Source: Acanthochlamys bracteata
Lineage: Eukaryota; Streptophyta; Magnoliopsida; Pandanales; Velloziaceae
NCBI GenBank assembly: GCA_019914995.1
Contig: CM034127.1
Coordinates: 11,594,001 to 11,658,000, forward strand
Direction of reading: 5' to 3'
DNA length: 64,000 nucleotides
Shown: positions 1 through 12,163 of the stretch, piece after piece
Position numbering within the stretch: the stretch's first letter is position 1
Layout: each line of letters opens with the position of its first letter
Program-made: the position numbers and the translations under genes
The notes under the pieces: model-generated
What the model was told of the DNA's origin: nothing
Databases searched by the model: none
The model's input: only the letters and a program-made list of their open reading frames with translations

Positions 1-1
1 G

Positions 2-1090
2 ACGTGGAACTCCTTGCTGGCAGTGTTTGGTCAGAACGGCATGGATACGGAGTTATCAGGGGTGTTTAAGGAGATGAAGAAGGCTGGTTATGTGCCAAAA
101 AGAGATACTTACAACACCTTAATCAGTGCTTATAGTCGTTGTGGGTCCCTTGACCAGGCTATGGATATATATAAGAGAATGCTTGCTGCAGGAATTGGAC
201 CAGATCTTTCTACTTACAATGCTGTCCTGGCTGCACTAGCTCGTGGTGGGCTTTGGAAGCAAGCCGAGACTGTTTTTGCTGAAATGAAGAGTTGCTGTAA
301 ACCAAATGAACACACATATTGCTCGTTGCTTCATGCTTATTGTAATGGGAAGAATTTGAACAAACTGACTTCCCTAATGAATGATGTGTATTCAGGGGAC
401 ATAGAACCGCACAATGTGATCTTGAAAACCCTTGTGTTAGTCAGTAGCAAGAGCAATCTTCTAGCAGAGACCGAGTGTGCTTTCTTAGAGCTTAGGAATA
501 GAGGATGTTCTCTTGATATAACTACCCTTAATGCCATGGTTTCTATATATGGGAGAAGGCAAATGGTAGCAAAAGCAGAGGAGATTTTGAAATTCATGAG
601 AGAAAGTGGATTCAGTCCTACAATAACAACCTACAACACTTTGATGAACAAGCATAGCCGGTTGGGGGACTTTGAGAAATGTGAACACATCCTTAATGAA
701 ATTAAGGAAAAAGGTGTTCGTCCAGATCTTTATTCATATAATACTGTCATTTATGCTTATGGAAGGCAGGGAAAGATGCAAGAAGCTGCAAGAATATTTT
801 CAGAGCTTCAGACCTCTGGTCTTAGGCCTGACATTGTGACATACAATACATTTGTTGCTAGCTATGTTACCCACTCAATGTTTGTAGAAGCTGTTGATGT
901 TGTTCGTTATATGATTCAGCAAGGTTGTCGGCCTAATGAGAACACTTTCAACTCAATCCTTGATGGATTTTGTAAGCAAGGTAGGAAAGAAGAAGCTATC
1001 ATATTTATTCATAACCTAAGGAAAATCCATCCTGGAATCTCCAAGGAAGAAATCAATAGGTTATCTGAAAGGTTGGCAAATGCTCCTTGA
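2..1090 (+). CDS. Pentatricopeptide repeat (PPR) protein, 3' part
   Basis: The reading frame is open from base 2, so the gene starts left of the window; the first visible residues read TWNSLLAVFGQNG. About 360 residues are seen, ending at TGA 1088-1090. They form consecutive helical repeats of about 35 residues with the P-type PPR pattern: TYNTLI/TYNAVL/TYNTLM/SYNTVI/TFNSIL near each repeat start and G.xPD/G.xPN at repeat ends. No E, DYW or SMR domain follows the last repeat, which fits a P-class protein. P-class PPR proteins bind organellar RNA and act in its stability, splicing or translation, usually in chloroplast or mitochondrion; the targeting peptide is not in the window. The sequence resembles the protein I recall as Arabidopsis At5g02860, but that assignment is from memory. 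No intron lies in the visible part. Confidence 0.95.
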   Translation, partial: TWNSLLAVFGQNGMDTELSGVFKEMKKAGYVPKRDTYNTLISAYSRCGSLDQAMDIYKRMLAAGIGPDLSTYNAVLAALARGGLWKQAETVFAEMKSCCKPNEHTYCSLLHAYCNGKNLNKLTSLMNDVYSGDIEPHNVILKTLVLVSSKSNLLAETECAFLELRNRGCSLDITTLNAMVSIYGRRQMVAKAEEILKFMRESGFSPTITTYNTLMNKHSRLGDFEKCEHILNEIKEKGVRPDLYSYNTVIYAYGRQGKMQEAARIFSELQTSGLRPDIVTYNTFVASYVTHSMFVEAVDVVRYMIQQGCRPNENTFNSILDGFCKQGRKEEAIIFIHNLRKIHPGISKEEINRLSERLANAP

Positions 1091-3289
1091 TGATTTTTTT
1101 AAAATAGTCAGACGCCTAGGACCATACCTTGGTTAGCAAAGGGTTCACGCCATAGATGGCAAATCCAAGTCCGTCAAATGCACCAGTTCACCTGCTGGAG
1201 GTTTTACCTTCAGCTACATCTCTTGGAGATTCAGATTTCTTATTGCATAATTAGGAAATCCTGGTGTTTTATACATTTGTAACTATAAAATATGTTCATT
1301 CTATTTTATGACATAGTTCTTCAACATGCAAGATCATATAAGTTTCTCCATGAACTAGTTTTGTAACTAACAAAGCGATTAACTTTTCTGAACTCTGAGA
1401 CAAAGGCATTCAGAAGTAAATGTATTGCTACATTTTAAGAGTTAACATCGCTTGAATTCTTATATAGAAAAATTATTCATGCAGAAATCACTTTCATGTT
1501 GTTGACCTTTTAAAAAGTTCAATTGGGTTGCATGAATAAGCCTTTCTGTTAGTTATTTCAACACCATTGATTCCAGAGAAAGGATCTGCATGCTCTACTT
1601 GTTTGTCATTATTTTTCTCTTAAGTTATTGAAGTTCCCAGCACAAGCTTCAGGAGGAAAGTAATTAATTGTTCTTTTGAAGTCCATCTTGTAGATTGTTG
1701 AACTTGATTTCAACTTTTGGATCACTCACAGTTCTACTTGCGCATGTTAGAAATTTTGTGTAAAATTCTTCTCTTGGTTTAGCAGCCTTTCATACAGCAA
1801 TTCTCCAAATACCTATCCTGTGTTCCACATTAGGTTCTGGAAGGTGTCTGGGAGATCATGATGTAAAAGTTGCATGCTTCTTCAACAAATGATTTGAAGA
1901 GGTACTCACTGCTTCATATTCCATTTACGAATTTCCAGGGAGGTTCCTTGAGTTGCCTAAATGAATTGCTGAATGCAGTTGTTGGTTCCCCTCTTTTGTA
2001 CAGGTCATCCTGTAGTGGTCTACAAGGGGAATCAGATCTCTGTAAATTGCTATGGTAAAACAGGTCTTATCTTCACTGTGATATTCACTCCAACTATGCC
2101 CTGCATATTGTATTTCTAAACAATTGACATATTAGGTTCCTGCAATGGACAATTTTGAATCATAATGAACTGTCATGTTAGTCTATTTAATCTAGTAGGT
2201 GAAATTACCAACTCTACATGGCCTGGTTCCAATGCTATTGGCTAAAGCATGCATTAATCGTGTTGTTTTACTGATGAAATAAGCCGTGTAGACAGTTTTT
2301 ATTGCATATTCAACTTTATTTAGGATATGCATTATACTGTTTTTTTGGTGATTAAATTCATGTTTACAAAGTCCAATGTGAAGGGATTAAGCCATTCCCT
2401 TTGAGGGAAAAGTAATGTAGTTATGTCTTTGTAGAGATTGTATAAGATTTCCCATTCTGTACATTGGCAAATAACAAGCATGTGTTGTTGAAACAGAAGA
2501 GTTCCTCTTAGTTCCCTTCTAAGCGAGTAACCAAGACTATCTTGGTTACGCTTCTGCTATGAATTTTCTTTGAAGATTTTCTGGTGAGGTCTTTGTGATT
2601 CAATTAAGCGTCAGGCTTGGTTGCGATTGAAATGTTTTTCCATACATGATCATACTACACTAATGAAATGGAAGCAGAAAACTGAAAATTTTCGGATCCT
2701 TGTGAATTTTGTGCAGATCTCGTGAAGGGGAAAAGTTAATGCTGGTGAGAAACTTTGCATGAAACTAATTTAAAGGCAAGTTTATAGAAGGGGACCAAGC
2801 CTTATTATTTTGCTGTAAGTAAACACCAAAGATTCCCATAACATTCACATGCATTTGTTTTGTCTTCTTATTGCTTTGTTCTGCCCCCCTTTCAAAATTT
2901 ATTCCTTCTTTGATATGTTTCATAGATTTAACTTGTGAATTTCAACTCTCAGACTCCTTGATCTCGCTGTTCTTCAAGACTTTCATAAAGAATAGCAAAG
3001 TGAAATAAATGATATTATATTGCGTTCCTCTCACATAAATCATAAGATAGAAAGAATCCAAATATATGTAACTCACAAAAAATGACTTATCATCTACAAC
3101 AGTAATACAATGAAAACCAACAAAAAATTGAAAGCATGAATGTGATAATCAATTTATTATTGCTACGCATTATCACCTGCCCATCTATCTAACCTATATA
3201 AATAGCAAAGTAATTTGTTTGGCCTCCGAGTTAGGCTTCACCGGGCTAGTAGTTACTAATTCGGAGGTCCAACAATTATTCAAACATTT
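1091..3289. other. Intergenic / 3' flank of PPR gene
   Basis: About 2.2 kb with no supported gene. The first few hundred bases are probably the 3' UTR of the PPR gene. Short open frames such as the one near 1870-2058 have no recognisable family. Toward the right end the DNA becomes more AT-rich and runs into the 3' end of the arabinogalactan gene on the other strand, so the two genes converge. Confidence 0.5.
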
Positions 3290-4066
3290 TTAAGAAAGCA
3301 GCAGCAGAGTTGAAGTCACTAGAGCACCCACACTGATGAAACCTCCCGCTATCTTCTTCCTCCTCAATGCATCACTCTGCATTCACAAATTAATCAATCA
3401 ATCAATCACTTCATCTCAAACTACAGATTTTAATTGAGAACCTGAAAACAGAACAAAACTTACTGTATCACTTGCAGTAGAGTCAGAGATAGGTCCGGGC
3501 GACTCGGCATCACTGCCGACGGGTGCTTCAGCCGGTGAAGCAGAAACAGTTTCTGCCGGTGCCGGAGCGGGAGCCTTGCTCTTTCCCTTCTTAGACTTTC
3601 CCTTCTTTCCCTTGCTCTTACTCGGTGCTGGTGCTGGGACATCAGCGGCAGGGACAGCAGGAGAAGCAGCAAGCGGTGGCGGAACAGGCGGAGAAGAAAC
3701 TTCAGTAACCGGTGCGGGAGCAGGCGGTGAAGAAACTTTCGGCGCTGGTGCCGGAGGAGAAGAAACTGGTGCCTTGGCAGGTGCCTTAGCGGGTGCCTTG
3801 GCAGGTGCCTTAGCGGGTGCCTTGGCCGGTGCTTTAACTGGAGCAGAAGTTGATGAAGCAGAAGGAGCAGGGGAAGGAGAAGTTGCGGCTACCACTGGAG
3901 CAGAAGCGGCGGCAGCAGGTGATGGAGACGGAGTTGTTTTTGGTTTAGTTGAAGGAGGGGCAGAGGTAGCGGTGGCTGGTGCGGCGGCTGGGCCTTGTGC
4001 GACAGTGTGTGAAACTGCAAGGCAGAGGAGTGTGGCCAGTGCAAGCATTACTCGTGTTCCGGCCAT
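3290..4066 (-). CDS. Lysine-rich classical arabinogalactan protein, GPI-anchored
   Basis: Two exons: 3464-4066 and 3290-3376, giving 229 residues. Residues 1-23 are a hydrophobic signal peptide. The mature part is rich in Pro, Ala, Ser and Thr, with many AP, SP and TP pairs that are hydroxylated and carry arabinogalactan. It includes six AKAP units (residues about 76-98) and a Lys/Gly/Ser patch (KSKGKKGKSKKGKSK) that marks the lysine-rich AGP17/18/19 subgroup. Reading on past codon 201 gives an unlikely tail, but a GTAAGT donor at 3463 and a TGCAG acceptor at 3377 join in phase to a 28-residue exon ending ALVTSTLLLLS. That is a typical GPI-anchor addition signal preceded by small residues. 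The protein should be secreted to the plasma-membrane surface or wall and act in growth signalling. The GA/CT tract and TATA box upstream belong to it. Confidence 0.9.
3768..3839 (-). repeat. 12-bp minisatellite inside AGP coding region (AKAP units)
   Basis: Six 12-bp units encode the repeated AKAP tetrapeptide. Units 1-2 (3768-3791) and units 3-4 (3792-3815) are identical 24-mers, so the array grew by duplication of a 24-bp pair. Unit 6 is the most diverged. Confidence 0.9.
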
Positions 4067-4110
4067 GGATCAATCGCTGGCTGTTCTCTTCTTCTTTACT
4101 GCAATAGACA

Positions 4111-4113
<3 letters not shown>

Positions 4114-4142
<29 letters not shown>
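4114..4142. repeat. (GA)n microsatellite in AGP 5' UTR
   Basis: Nearly pure GA dinucleotide run on the + strand, so a (TC)n tract in the sense of the AGP gene. It lies between the TATA box and the ATG; CT-rich 5' leaders are common in plant genes. Confidence 0.9.
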
Positions 4143-4145
<3 letters not shown>

Positions 4146-4178
4146 ACGTTGGAGATTGGGAACGTGAAGAGCTCTAGT

Positions 4179-4186
4179 TATTTATA
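4179..4186 (-). promoter_or_regulatory. TATA box of AGP gene
   Basis: TATAAATA on the minus strand, about 115 bp upstream of the ATG. The spacing leaves room for a leader of roughly 80 bases that contains the CT tract. Confidence 0.65.
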
Positions 4187-4266
4187 GAGGGAGTTTGAAG
4201 AAGGGATATACGAAGGCGTCAATTGGGGAATAAGCACAGACTGGCAGCGGGCCAGGGTCATAACAT

Positions 4267-6870
4267 GTGAAAAGGTCCCCAGATAAAATTTGGAGTTTTT
4301 TCAACACTTCATTACAGCCATTTTGGTTAAGGTGTTGCTCGCTGAGACTAGAATTAATAGGAATTTTTCGCAGCGGCTTCTTTTTAGCCTGGCTGGCAAT
4401 GCCGCTAACCGCCGTTGCTGTTGGGTCGCGATTCTTTAGAATTCGTCTGTCTCACCGAACGAGCACTGCAGATTCAAAGTTCCTGACTTTGTTTTTGCTT
4501 TTATGTACGAGGAAGTAGTGTTTTTTTCTAATAATATATTTTGTGATAGAGTATTTCTTTGGGTAGTACTAATAGTAAAAACATTCATCTTATGCAAAAA
4601 GGTTGTAATAGAAATTACGTTAGCAGCATTTGCATTGTGCATTTTCTTGTTCATACAATATTCAGTTTAAAAGAGTTTCATAATACATCTGTCAATGTGT
4701 ACTCTTACTTATAAATAATAATGTTTTCTATTTGCATGAAAAGATGGAGCAATCACTGTTTGCAAGGAAACCTCCAAATCCAAAAGAAAGAGCTGCAACT
4801 CAAAGAACCAAATGAAAACAATTCATTTCCACGGTGGTTGAAAAAATGGTCCGTCATCTCTTTTTATTCTGTTTTATTTTTTTCTTTGTTCGTGACCTGT
4901 TACGGCAACCAAAGATTATGAATGTCTACAGCAATGAAAACCAAACAAATTGGTTTTTAGTTTAACAGTCGCATTCCCAGCTCTTTACTTAATTACTAGC
5001 CTTTGCGTGAAGATAATAACTCCATTTTTTTTATTATACATATATCATATGGTCAAAACTTAGAAAAATATTGTCGCGTTTCACATTTTAACGATTATAT
5101 TGAGATCTTATTTCTTCAGCGATGTTAGCGGAGGAGCTAAAGAAATGGCAATTGCTAACTAAGAAACCATTAGAAGACAATTAATTCATAGCAATCATGT
5201 ATATATATCTTTGAATGTTTAGAACCGTGTTTGTTTATTGTAGTAGTTGTCTCAAAGGGTTGGCATTCGCTCTACACCGACACTCATTCCATCAATTCCG
5301 TTTCCAATAATTGTCCTACCATTTTCTTTTTTTATTTTCCCAATCAATAATGAATTTGCTCCTAACGGGAAGGTATATAGAAGTTATTAGTTTAATAATG
5401 TTTGCAGAGATGATTTAGCAACAATGAATGAACCCAAACATATTAAATTTGTTTTGGGAGTTTGTAGGTCTAATATCGAAGGAGATACTTAAAATGCCAA
5501 AGTTTCTATCGGTAGTAATTAGTTTGGCAGTCATTATGATTAAGCTCATGATGGTTACTGAAGCAAACAAGATTCCCATGGAAATCAACAGAATTGCAAG
5601 TGCACATAAGAACATTGTTATCCATATAATGATTATATCAGAATTCCACTAAACAGATCTCAGATATTTAAAATAATTTGTGATAGTATATTTTGGTGAG
5701 AGTCTACGGATGTTTTTTACACCACTATTGAAGGTACAGAACATATACTGAGCTTGTGAACTAAGGCTCCGTTTCGTACTGGGTTTTATTTCTTTTTCCA
5801 AATGCATAAGTAAATTGAATGATTACAAAATTTTATAGACTAAAAAAGGTAGTTCATTTTTTTAAAACTTTTTAAAAAATCTTATTTCTATAAATTTTAT
5901 TTTAAAGCAATCTTAAACGATCCAAAGACTAGGGGCATGTTTTGGATTGTGTTTTGCCGTTCCTATAATCGACTCCTGCGGTAGATCTCAAAAAAGATTT
6001 TTTTTTTGTTTTGTTTGGGTTTTACATTTTTCTTTTTTTAGTTTCGACCGTATATAATAAAAATATTATATATAATTTTTTTTAAAGTACTTCAAAAATG
6101 AAAAGTCTGTTCTCAGAAAAGCGAAGAAAAGTAATTTTCTTTTCATGAGCTCTACGTCTTCGCTAACCCAGTTGAGGCCAAGGAAACTGGAAAAGTTCCA
6201 TATAGATAGATATGGAACAATCTAATGAATCTGATCTGTTATCTTGTAGTCTTCTTTATAGAGGGGTTGAAACTTGAAACACTAGGTTGGATCCTTTAAA
6301 AATCCATTGAGCCCAACATCCTAATATTAGGAACATTTGAAAGTGTTAAAGAGTTATTGTAAAGATAGTTTAGTGTAGATTTTAAAAATAAGTTTATTTT
6401 TTTAATCTAAAAAAACACATATATATATGAAGATTATATAACGTATATATTTTAAAATTTTAAAAATATTTAGAATACGATATTAGTTTATTGAAAATGT
6501 AAAAATTTAAATAAAATAAAAGCAGTGCAAAATGTATTGCAAAACAACCACTAAAAATTGGTCAAGCCTGTTACTTTATTTAAGACATATGTCAATTATT
6601 ATCAACTTTATTTTTTTTCCAGATTTTGAATTTATCATTTTTTTTTAATTATCAGTAAAAACTTTACTTTTATTTTTATACTGAATTTTATTTCTATCAA
6701 AATTTTATTTTAAATATATTTTTATATATTTTAATTATTATTCTGAATTTTAATTTTATCAAAATTTATTTTTACAAGCTAATTACGTGAAACTTATATT
6801 CATATAATTGAAACACGTTCTTAGTTTTTCAGATTCTGGTCTTTTCCTCTTATTTCAAAAGTTCTTGTAA
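4267..6870. other. AT-rich intergenic region
   Basis: About 2.6 kb with no supported gene. Two stretches at about 5766-5926 and 5935-6110 begin and end with inverted CGTTT-like ends and AT-rich cores, as in small MITEs. The stretch at about 6670-6824 is an AT-rich repeat with a similar copy at 21200-21363. Short ORFs here are chance. Confidence 0.5.
6670..6824. repeat. AT-rich dispersed repeat, related to 21200-21363
   Basis: Partner of the repeat at 21200-21363, with the same order of AT-rich blocks and a similar right end. It lies about 250 bp upstream of the SWIB gene. Confidence 0.4.
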
Positions 6871-7080
6871 ACCATTGAATTCGATCATCAGCTTAGAAGG
6901 AAATCAATCACGGTCGCGATCTACTCTCCAAAATCATAACAGCAGAACAATCCTGTTTTGTTTCATTTTTACCAGAACCCTTAACCTTTGTCCGTCCCTC
7001 TTCTTCAAGTACCAACACACTCTTCTCTTCCCAATCCAATCTCTCTTTTTCCTCTCTCTCAAAACATTTTCAAAACCAAC

Positions 7081-8865
7081 ATGACCATGGCGACCACCAT
7101 CTCCTCTCTCGCCGCCGCCTCCGGAGTCGCCGGCCATCCTCGTTCTCTTCCGGAGCTTCCGCGCTTTGCTTCTTTCCCTCGCCGTAGCTCTCTTGTCCAG
7201 TGCGCCGCGGCTTCATCGAAAACAGCAGCAGGGGCGTCTGCGGCAAAAAAGCAGCGGGAGCCTAGAGGAATAACGAAGCCCCGCCCTGTCTCGCCTCAGC
7301 TTCAGGCGCTGCTTGGAGTTTCCGAAATTCCTCGCACTCAGGCGTTGAAGCAAATCTGGGCTTACATCAAGGAAAACAATCTCCAAGTCTACTACTAAAA
7401 CCCTTATTACATCAACTAATGTTCCACTTCGATCATGTGTTTTTCTTTTCATTATAAGATATTTGTGCTTGATTAAGTGTGCCTATAATCTTTTTATTCA
7501 CTAAGTAATAGTAGGATGCAATAGTGTTTGTTTAGTGTACTAAGTTGGGATTCATTGTTACTAAATTTGATAGTTTTGGTGTTTGAAGACGAGCATATAA
7601 TGTTTGGGATGTTATAGAGTAATCAGAGGAGTACACATGTATATAGGTTGTAAAGAAGTGTTCGGCCAAACTGCTTTACTACTGTGATACTATGATCCTT
7701 TGAAACAGTGCTTAGTAGCTGGGCAGTATTGGGTTACTGTTCATAATTAGACATTAATGTTGATAGATAGAATGTATAGCTGGTTTGGCCTACTCACTTC
7801 TGTGTTACTGAGATTGTTATCGTAGCGTAATTGTGACAACTTGTCATGCTTGTTGGTTTGATTTAGTGAGGTGGTGGAGATCATAGGAGTATGGTGGTTC
7901 ATGGTTCGATGTTGAAGCACTATATCTAGGGTTTATAGCGAGATTGGAGATTCAATATTGCTGATGCTGGATTATGTTATCCCAAAATATGCAAGTTATT
8001 AGTACTTGATTAGTTTCATATGCAACAGCATAGCATTTGTTTGTGGAATAGTATGTTGAGGAATTTCTTTCTGGTTAACAGCATAGCATTCAAGATACCT
8101 GATTAAGAAGATTTTGCTGGTTATCAGGTGGATTTTTTATGCAAGACATGTTTAGTTTTTTATGTTTTAGAGAAAGTAAGTTTCCTGTTCCTGTGCCCAT
8201 TTAGCAGGTATCTTGAATGTTTTCATGTTTTGTTTTAAATAGTCTGAAACTTGTCTATATATTACATTATGAGTGCCATTTTATGGTCTACAACTATGTG
8301 CCAACGGTTTGTTTTGTATAAGAATCATCCTATTGTAGATTTCAGCAAAGCATGATTTCTTAGTTTAGTCTGCCAAGTGCAGATCTTGATAGATTTAGCT
8401 GCCAATCTCTTTTCATGGGAGCTTTTAGAATGTCAGCATCACTTCAATAGATCCTTATCGTGTTAGTGAAAGCAAGTAGACTAGGAAGTTTAAATATGGT
8501 CACTTTCCAGGATCACAGTTATTTCAAAGGTTGTTTACTGAAGAATCTTGAAATATAACTTTCTATGCATCATGAAATACACATATGATGCATGGTATTT
8601 TGAGATTGAATCTCTTTCAATCTGTAGATCATTGGTGACCCTTACTGTCATCGAACTACAGAGGATGACCAGCTATGTTTGATGTTGCTTTGTGCTTCAA
8701 CCTAAACCTTTTAGATGGCATTTACTAATAAAGTTTGCTTTAATTCAGGATCCAGAGAACAAGAAGATTATAATGTGTGATGAGAAGCTGAAGAATATTT
8801 TTGGACGGGATCGTGTTGGATTTCTTGAGATATCAGGCTTGCTTAATCCCCACTTCCACAAGTGA
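7081..8865 (+). CDS. SWIB/MDM2-domain protein, plastid-type
   Basis: Two exons, 7081-7386 and 8749-8865, giving 140 residues. The first ATG is at 7081; a second in-frame ATG at 7087 has the stronger context (accATGg). Residues 1 to about 60 are rich in Ser, Ala and Arg with few acidic residues, like a chloroplast transit peptide. The rest is a SWIB domain: a PVSPQLQALLG core, QALKQIWAYIKENNLQ, then DPENKKIIMCDEKL and RVGFLEISGLLNPHF from exon 2. The frames join exactly at NNLQ/DPEN across a 1362-bp intron with a weak GTCTAC donor and a TTCAG acceptor. Reading through exon 1 would stop after VYY and lose half the domain, so splicing is well supported. Plant plastid SWIB proteins are associated with nucleoids; nuclear ones belong to SWI/SNF complexes. 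The targeting is inferred. Confidence 0.9.
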
Positions 8866-11800
8866 AATGCCTTTTTAATTTGGCTGGTTTTTGTGTATTG
8901 ACAGCTCTAAGGCTGTTTGTATGGACGTAGGTGAAACACTTTTCAACAACCTTCTGTTCTAGTTCTAGAAAACTTAATGATCTAGTGTGCAAGTTTGTCT
9001 TGCTAGTCTTTTATCTGTTTTGAATTGATAACCCAAGTAAGGCTCGTTATTGCAGCGAAAATAGGTAGCTTTGCTTGCACACTGCTATTCCATACTCTTG
9101 TTTACTGCCCCTTGGTTGCTGCTTCTCCTGAGACAGATATAGTGGAGTGACATTCCTTAGCATGATCTGCTTTTTGTTGAATCTTGTTCGTAAGTGTTGA
9201 ATTGCTGATAGAGTGAAATCTTCTATTTTTTTCTTCTTTCAGCATGATCTATCAACTCATTCTTTGTTTTTTGGGTTAAAAACCATATGCTCATTCTTCA
9301 CACAGTCTTTCTCTGTATTTAGCAGGATAGGTGGGTTTACAAAAGCATATACAACGCAATGCTTTTTTTCTTTTTTCACTATTTCATTTAAGGATGCTTA
9401 TTTTATTATTCGGTTTAATTAGAGATCTTTTTTCAAAGCTGAAAGCTTTAATTGTGTGTACAACTCTGGACTGCTAGCTATTTTCTTTTTTCATTAATTT
9501 CATTGAAGGATGCTTATTTTATTATTCAGCTTAATTAGAGATCTTTTCTCAAAGTTGAAAGCTTTAATTGTGTGTACAACTATGGACGGCTAGTGGTTGA
9601 GTATTGTGTTGGGCTTGGGCCTCATGTAATATCATTATAAAGTGGTAACTCGAGGTGATGCACTCAGCATGAAACATGTTGGTTTTTTCTATAGAAGCAT
9701 TCCTGCAAAAATACATGTCCAGGACACTTATAAGTGTAGTTTGGCATCTTGTTGTGATGACCATTTGTTGGAGAAATCGTTGATTTTCCGCCTTGAGGCT
9801 GGAGTTGTTCTTGGAATAGGAGCTATTTAAAGGAGAGCCTGATGTCTCCCATATGTATGCTAGCATGTCCATGCACTACAAAGAAAGCTCCATTTGAAGC
9901 ATCAAATGTTTATATGTTATCTTCTCAGTTGGGTCGCTAAATCTTCGCCATGATCAATTTTGATTAAACTCTTATTTTCTGCCACAATTGATGGGTCATA
10001 TTTTTTAGTACTTGAAAATCTGTCTCCATAAGCTAATTGGACATGAAGTGTTAGATATCTAATGACAAATGTAAGTTACTAATGATCTCTAAGGTTGGTG
10101 ATAAATGACTTTTATGGTTGTCATGCTGTGTGTCCTCTCACATCCAAGGAAACTTAGGAAATGTCTGCAATTATTGGTCTCATCTGTTAGTTATATGTTA
10201 ACATTTTATATCCCATTTCTACAATGCCTGAGAAGCTTGATTCTGAAAAGTAGTTCGGGACAGCTAATCTTCGTTTTGTTGCACCTGGAGAAATGGCACC
10301 GACTGTGTAAAAAATTTTTGCCTTCAACCAAGAGAGGTAAGTTTTCACAATTACACCTTCTTGAAAGGAGTGTACAGATCACATGAAATGAAGGGTTCCA
10401 TATGACTCTTCTACTGTTACTAGTAATTCTTCCCGGACAGGTCCACTTCAAGAAGTTTTAAGGTTACAAGTCCAAAAGCATTGAATGACTGTAAGTTCCC
10501 ATCCATTTAGCATTTGGAGAAGGTTGGTAGCAGTGTTATTTTACATAGTCATGCATGACGTTCTCAAAATGGAAAACTAGGAACTTTGCATCAGATCAGG
10601 ACGTGGAATCTTGTACCTTGTTTACTGTTATGCAAATTTTTATCACTCCATCACATTGTTAGGACACATATATTATATGTAGATACTGCTCAAACTCTGT
10701 TCATCATAAATGAGGAAAGATGGAAGTTGGTTTCCCTGCCATCTCAAATAGAATATCTCATTAAGATAGGTGCTTCATTTGTGTGGTCTACCAAGTGGAT
10801 TTTATTCTATTTGTTCGATTTTAATTCAATATTCAAACAGTTAGATTTGATCCGATCAGTAGTAGGATAGGTATCATGTGATTTGGGCAACATATTTCAT
10901 ATACCATCTGGTTCTCAGTCCTTGTGGAGTGAAAGGGAAGGCAAAGATGTTGCATCAAGAACTCAGTTCAAATTAGAAACCGGCAGCCAGGATAGAGTGA
11001 GAGGAAAGAAAGAGATGTCACACTGTCACCTTCTTTTCATCAATAGAAACAATTAAGTATAGTAGAAGACTAATATTGTTTTAGTTTGCGTCACTTGGTT
11101 TCCCGACAAGTTTCCATCAAATTGTTATTAACAAATGTTGTATAGGTGGTCGAAGTTTCCCATATGTATAAATTAAGCTGGTTGCTTGCTCTTGAAAGAA
11201 TTTTCACATACACAAATGATTAGTATAGAGGAGACATGAATTTAGTCAAAAGAAACAAGGCTAATGAATTTGATTAGGTAGCACATGGGAGCCTTCGCAA
11301 CTCCCTGTTCCCATTCCATTTGTGCAGATCCTATGCAATTTAATTGCGGTGGAATGATACCTTCACACACATTAGATTACACTCTCTGCATGGCCTTCAT
11401 CCAAAGACAAAGTAGATCAAGATGGTCCCTTTGCCTTTGGTCAATAAAGTCTAGTACCATTAGCATGCAATGGCTTTTGAACATAAAACCAGCTAGCTAG
11501 CCAGCCAGCCAGCAGAGTGGACCCTAACCTTCCATTCGAAGCGCAATAACACATGAATGCCATGATACAAGATGGAAAAAACTGGCGCATGAGTTTTGCA
11601 TGAGATCAGCGTTGAAAAAGGAATCAAGAATGAGCATTAATGTCATTGAAGATATGTTCAATTTAACGATAGCTCATAGACATGAGAAAAAGAGTAACAG
11701 TAAAGCGGTAGTTTGCTCTGAGCATAATTTTATGCAAACAAGGCATCAATATCCAGATCAGGAAGGTTCATACTTGCTTACAACAGTTTACATAACTGTA

Positions 11801-12163
11801 GTAATTCAACTTCAAACCACAAGACTAACATACAAAATCACATTTTAACCTAAGATGGTTAAAATACACAGAAGCAAAGCCTTCATCCTTTGGGCTGAAT
11901 GGCAGCTCCGGTTAAAAGAAATGATGAAACCCTCAAACTAATCTACCTATAGGGAAGATCTGCATTTTAGATTGGAGATCAACTGCATTTTCAGACCGAT
12001 GGAAGTTAAGCTCCTATATACAGATAGATAACCCGCTGCTACTAGCTTCAACTGCGTTCAAATTGGTTTCTGACTGAACTAAAATTGCATAACTAGTCAG
12101 ATTAATCTAGGATTATGAACAATTTGATTTGAAGATTTCCAGTTCTCTAAAGCAGTGGTGGTT
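8866..12163. other. Intergenic region between SWIB and DUF620 genes
   Basis: About 3.3 kb with no recognisable gene. It contains a 116-bp tandem duplication (9366-9593, listed separately) and a short AGCT/AGCC-rich run near 11493-11512. An open frame at 10105-10386 codes for nothing I recognise. The two flanking genes converge here. Confidence 0.5.
9366..9593. repeat. Tandem direct duplication, unit about 116 bp
   Basis: Copy 1 (9366-9477) and copy 2 (9481-9593) share long identical blocks, for example AAGGATGCTTATTTTATTAT and GAAAGCTTTAATTGTGTGTA, at a constant offset of about 116 bp. They differ by scattered substitutions and small indels, so the duplication is not very recent. It lies about 0.5 kb downstream of the SWIB stop codon and may overlap its 3' UTR. 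Confidence 0.9.

Noticed and set aside
3576-4145. 189-residue ORF on the + strand, Gly/Ala-rich
   Set aside because: It is antisense to the arabinogalactan gene; its composition mirrors the Pro/Ala codons of that gene, and it lacks any family motif.
10105-10386. 93-residue ORF on the + strand
   Set aside because: No family recognised, no splice or promoter support, and neighbouring frames are equally open.
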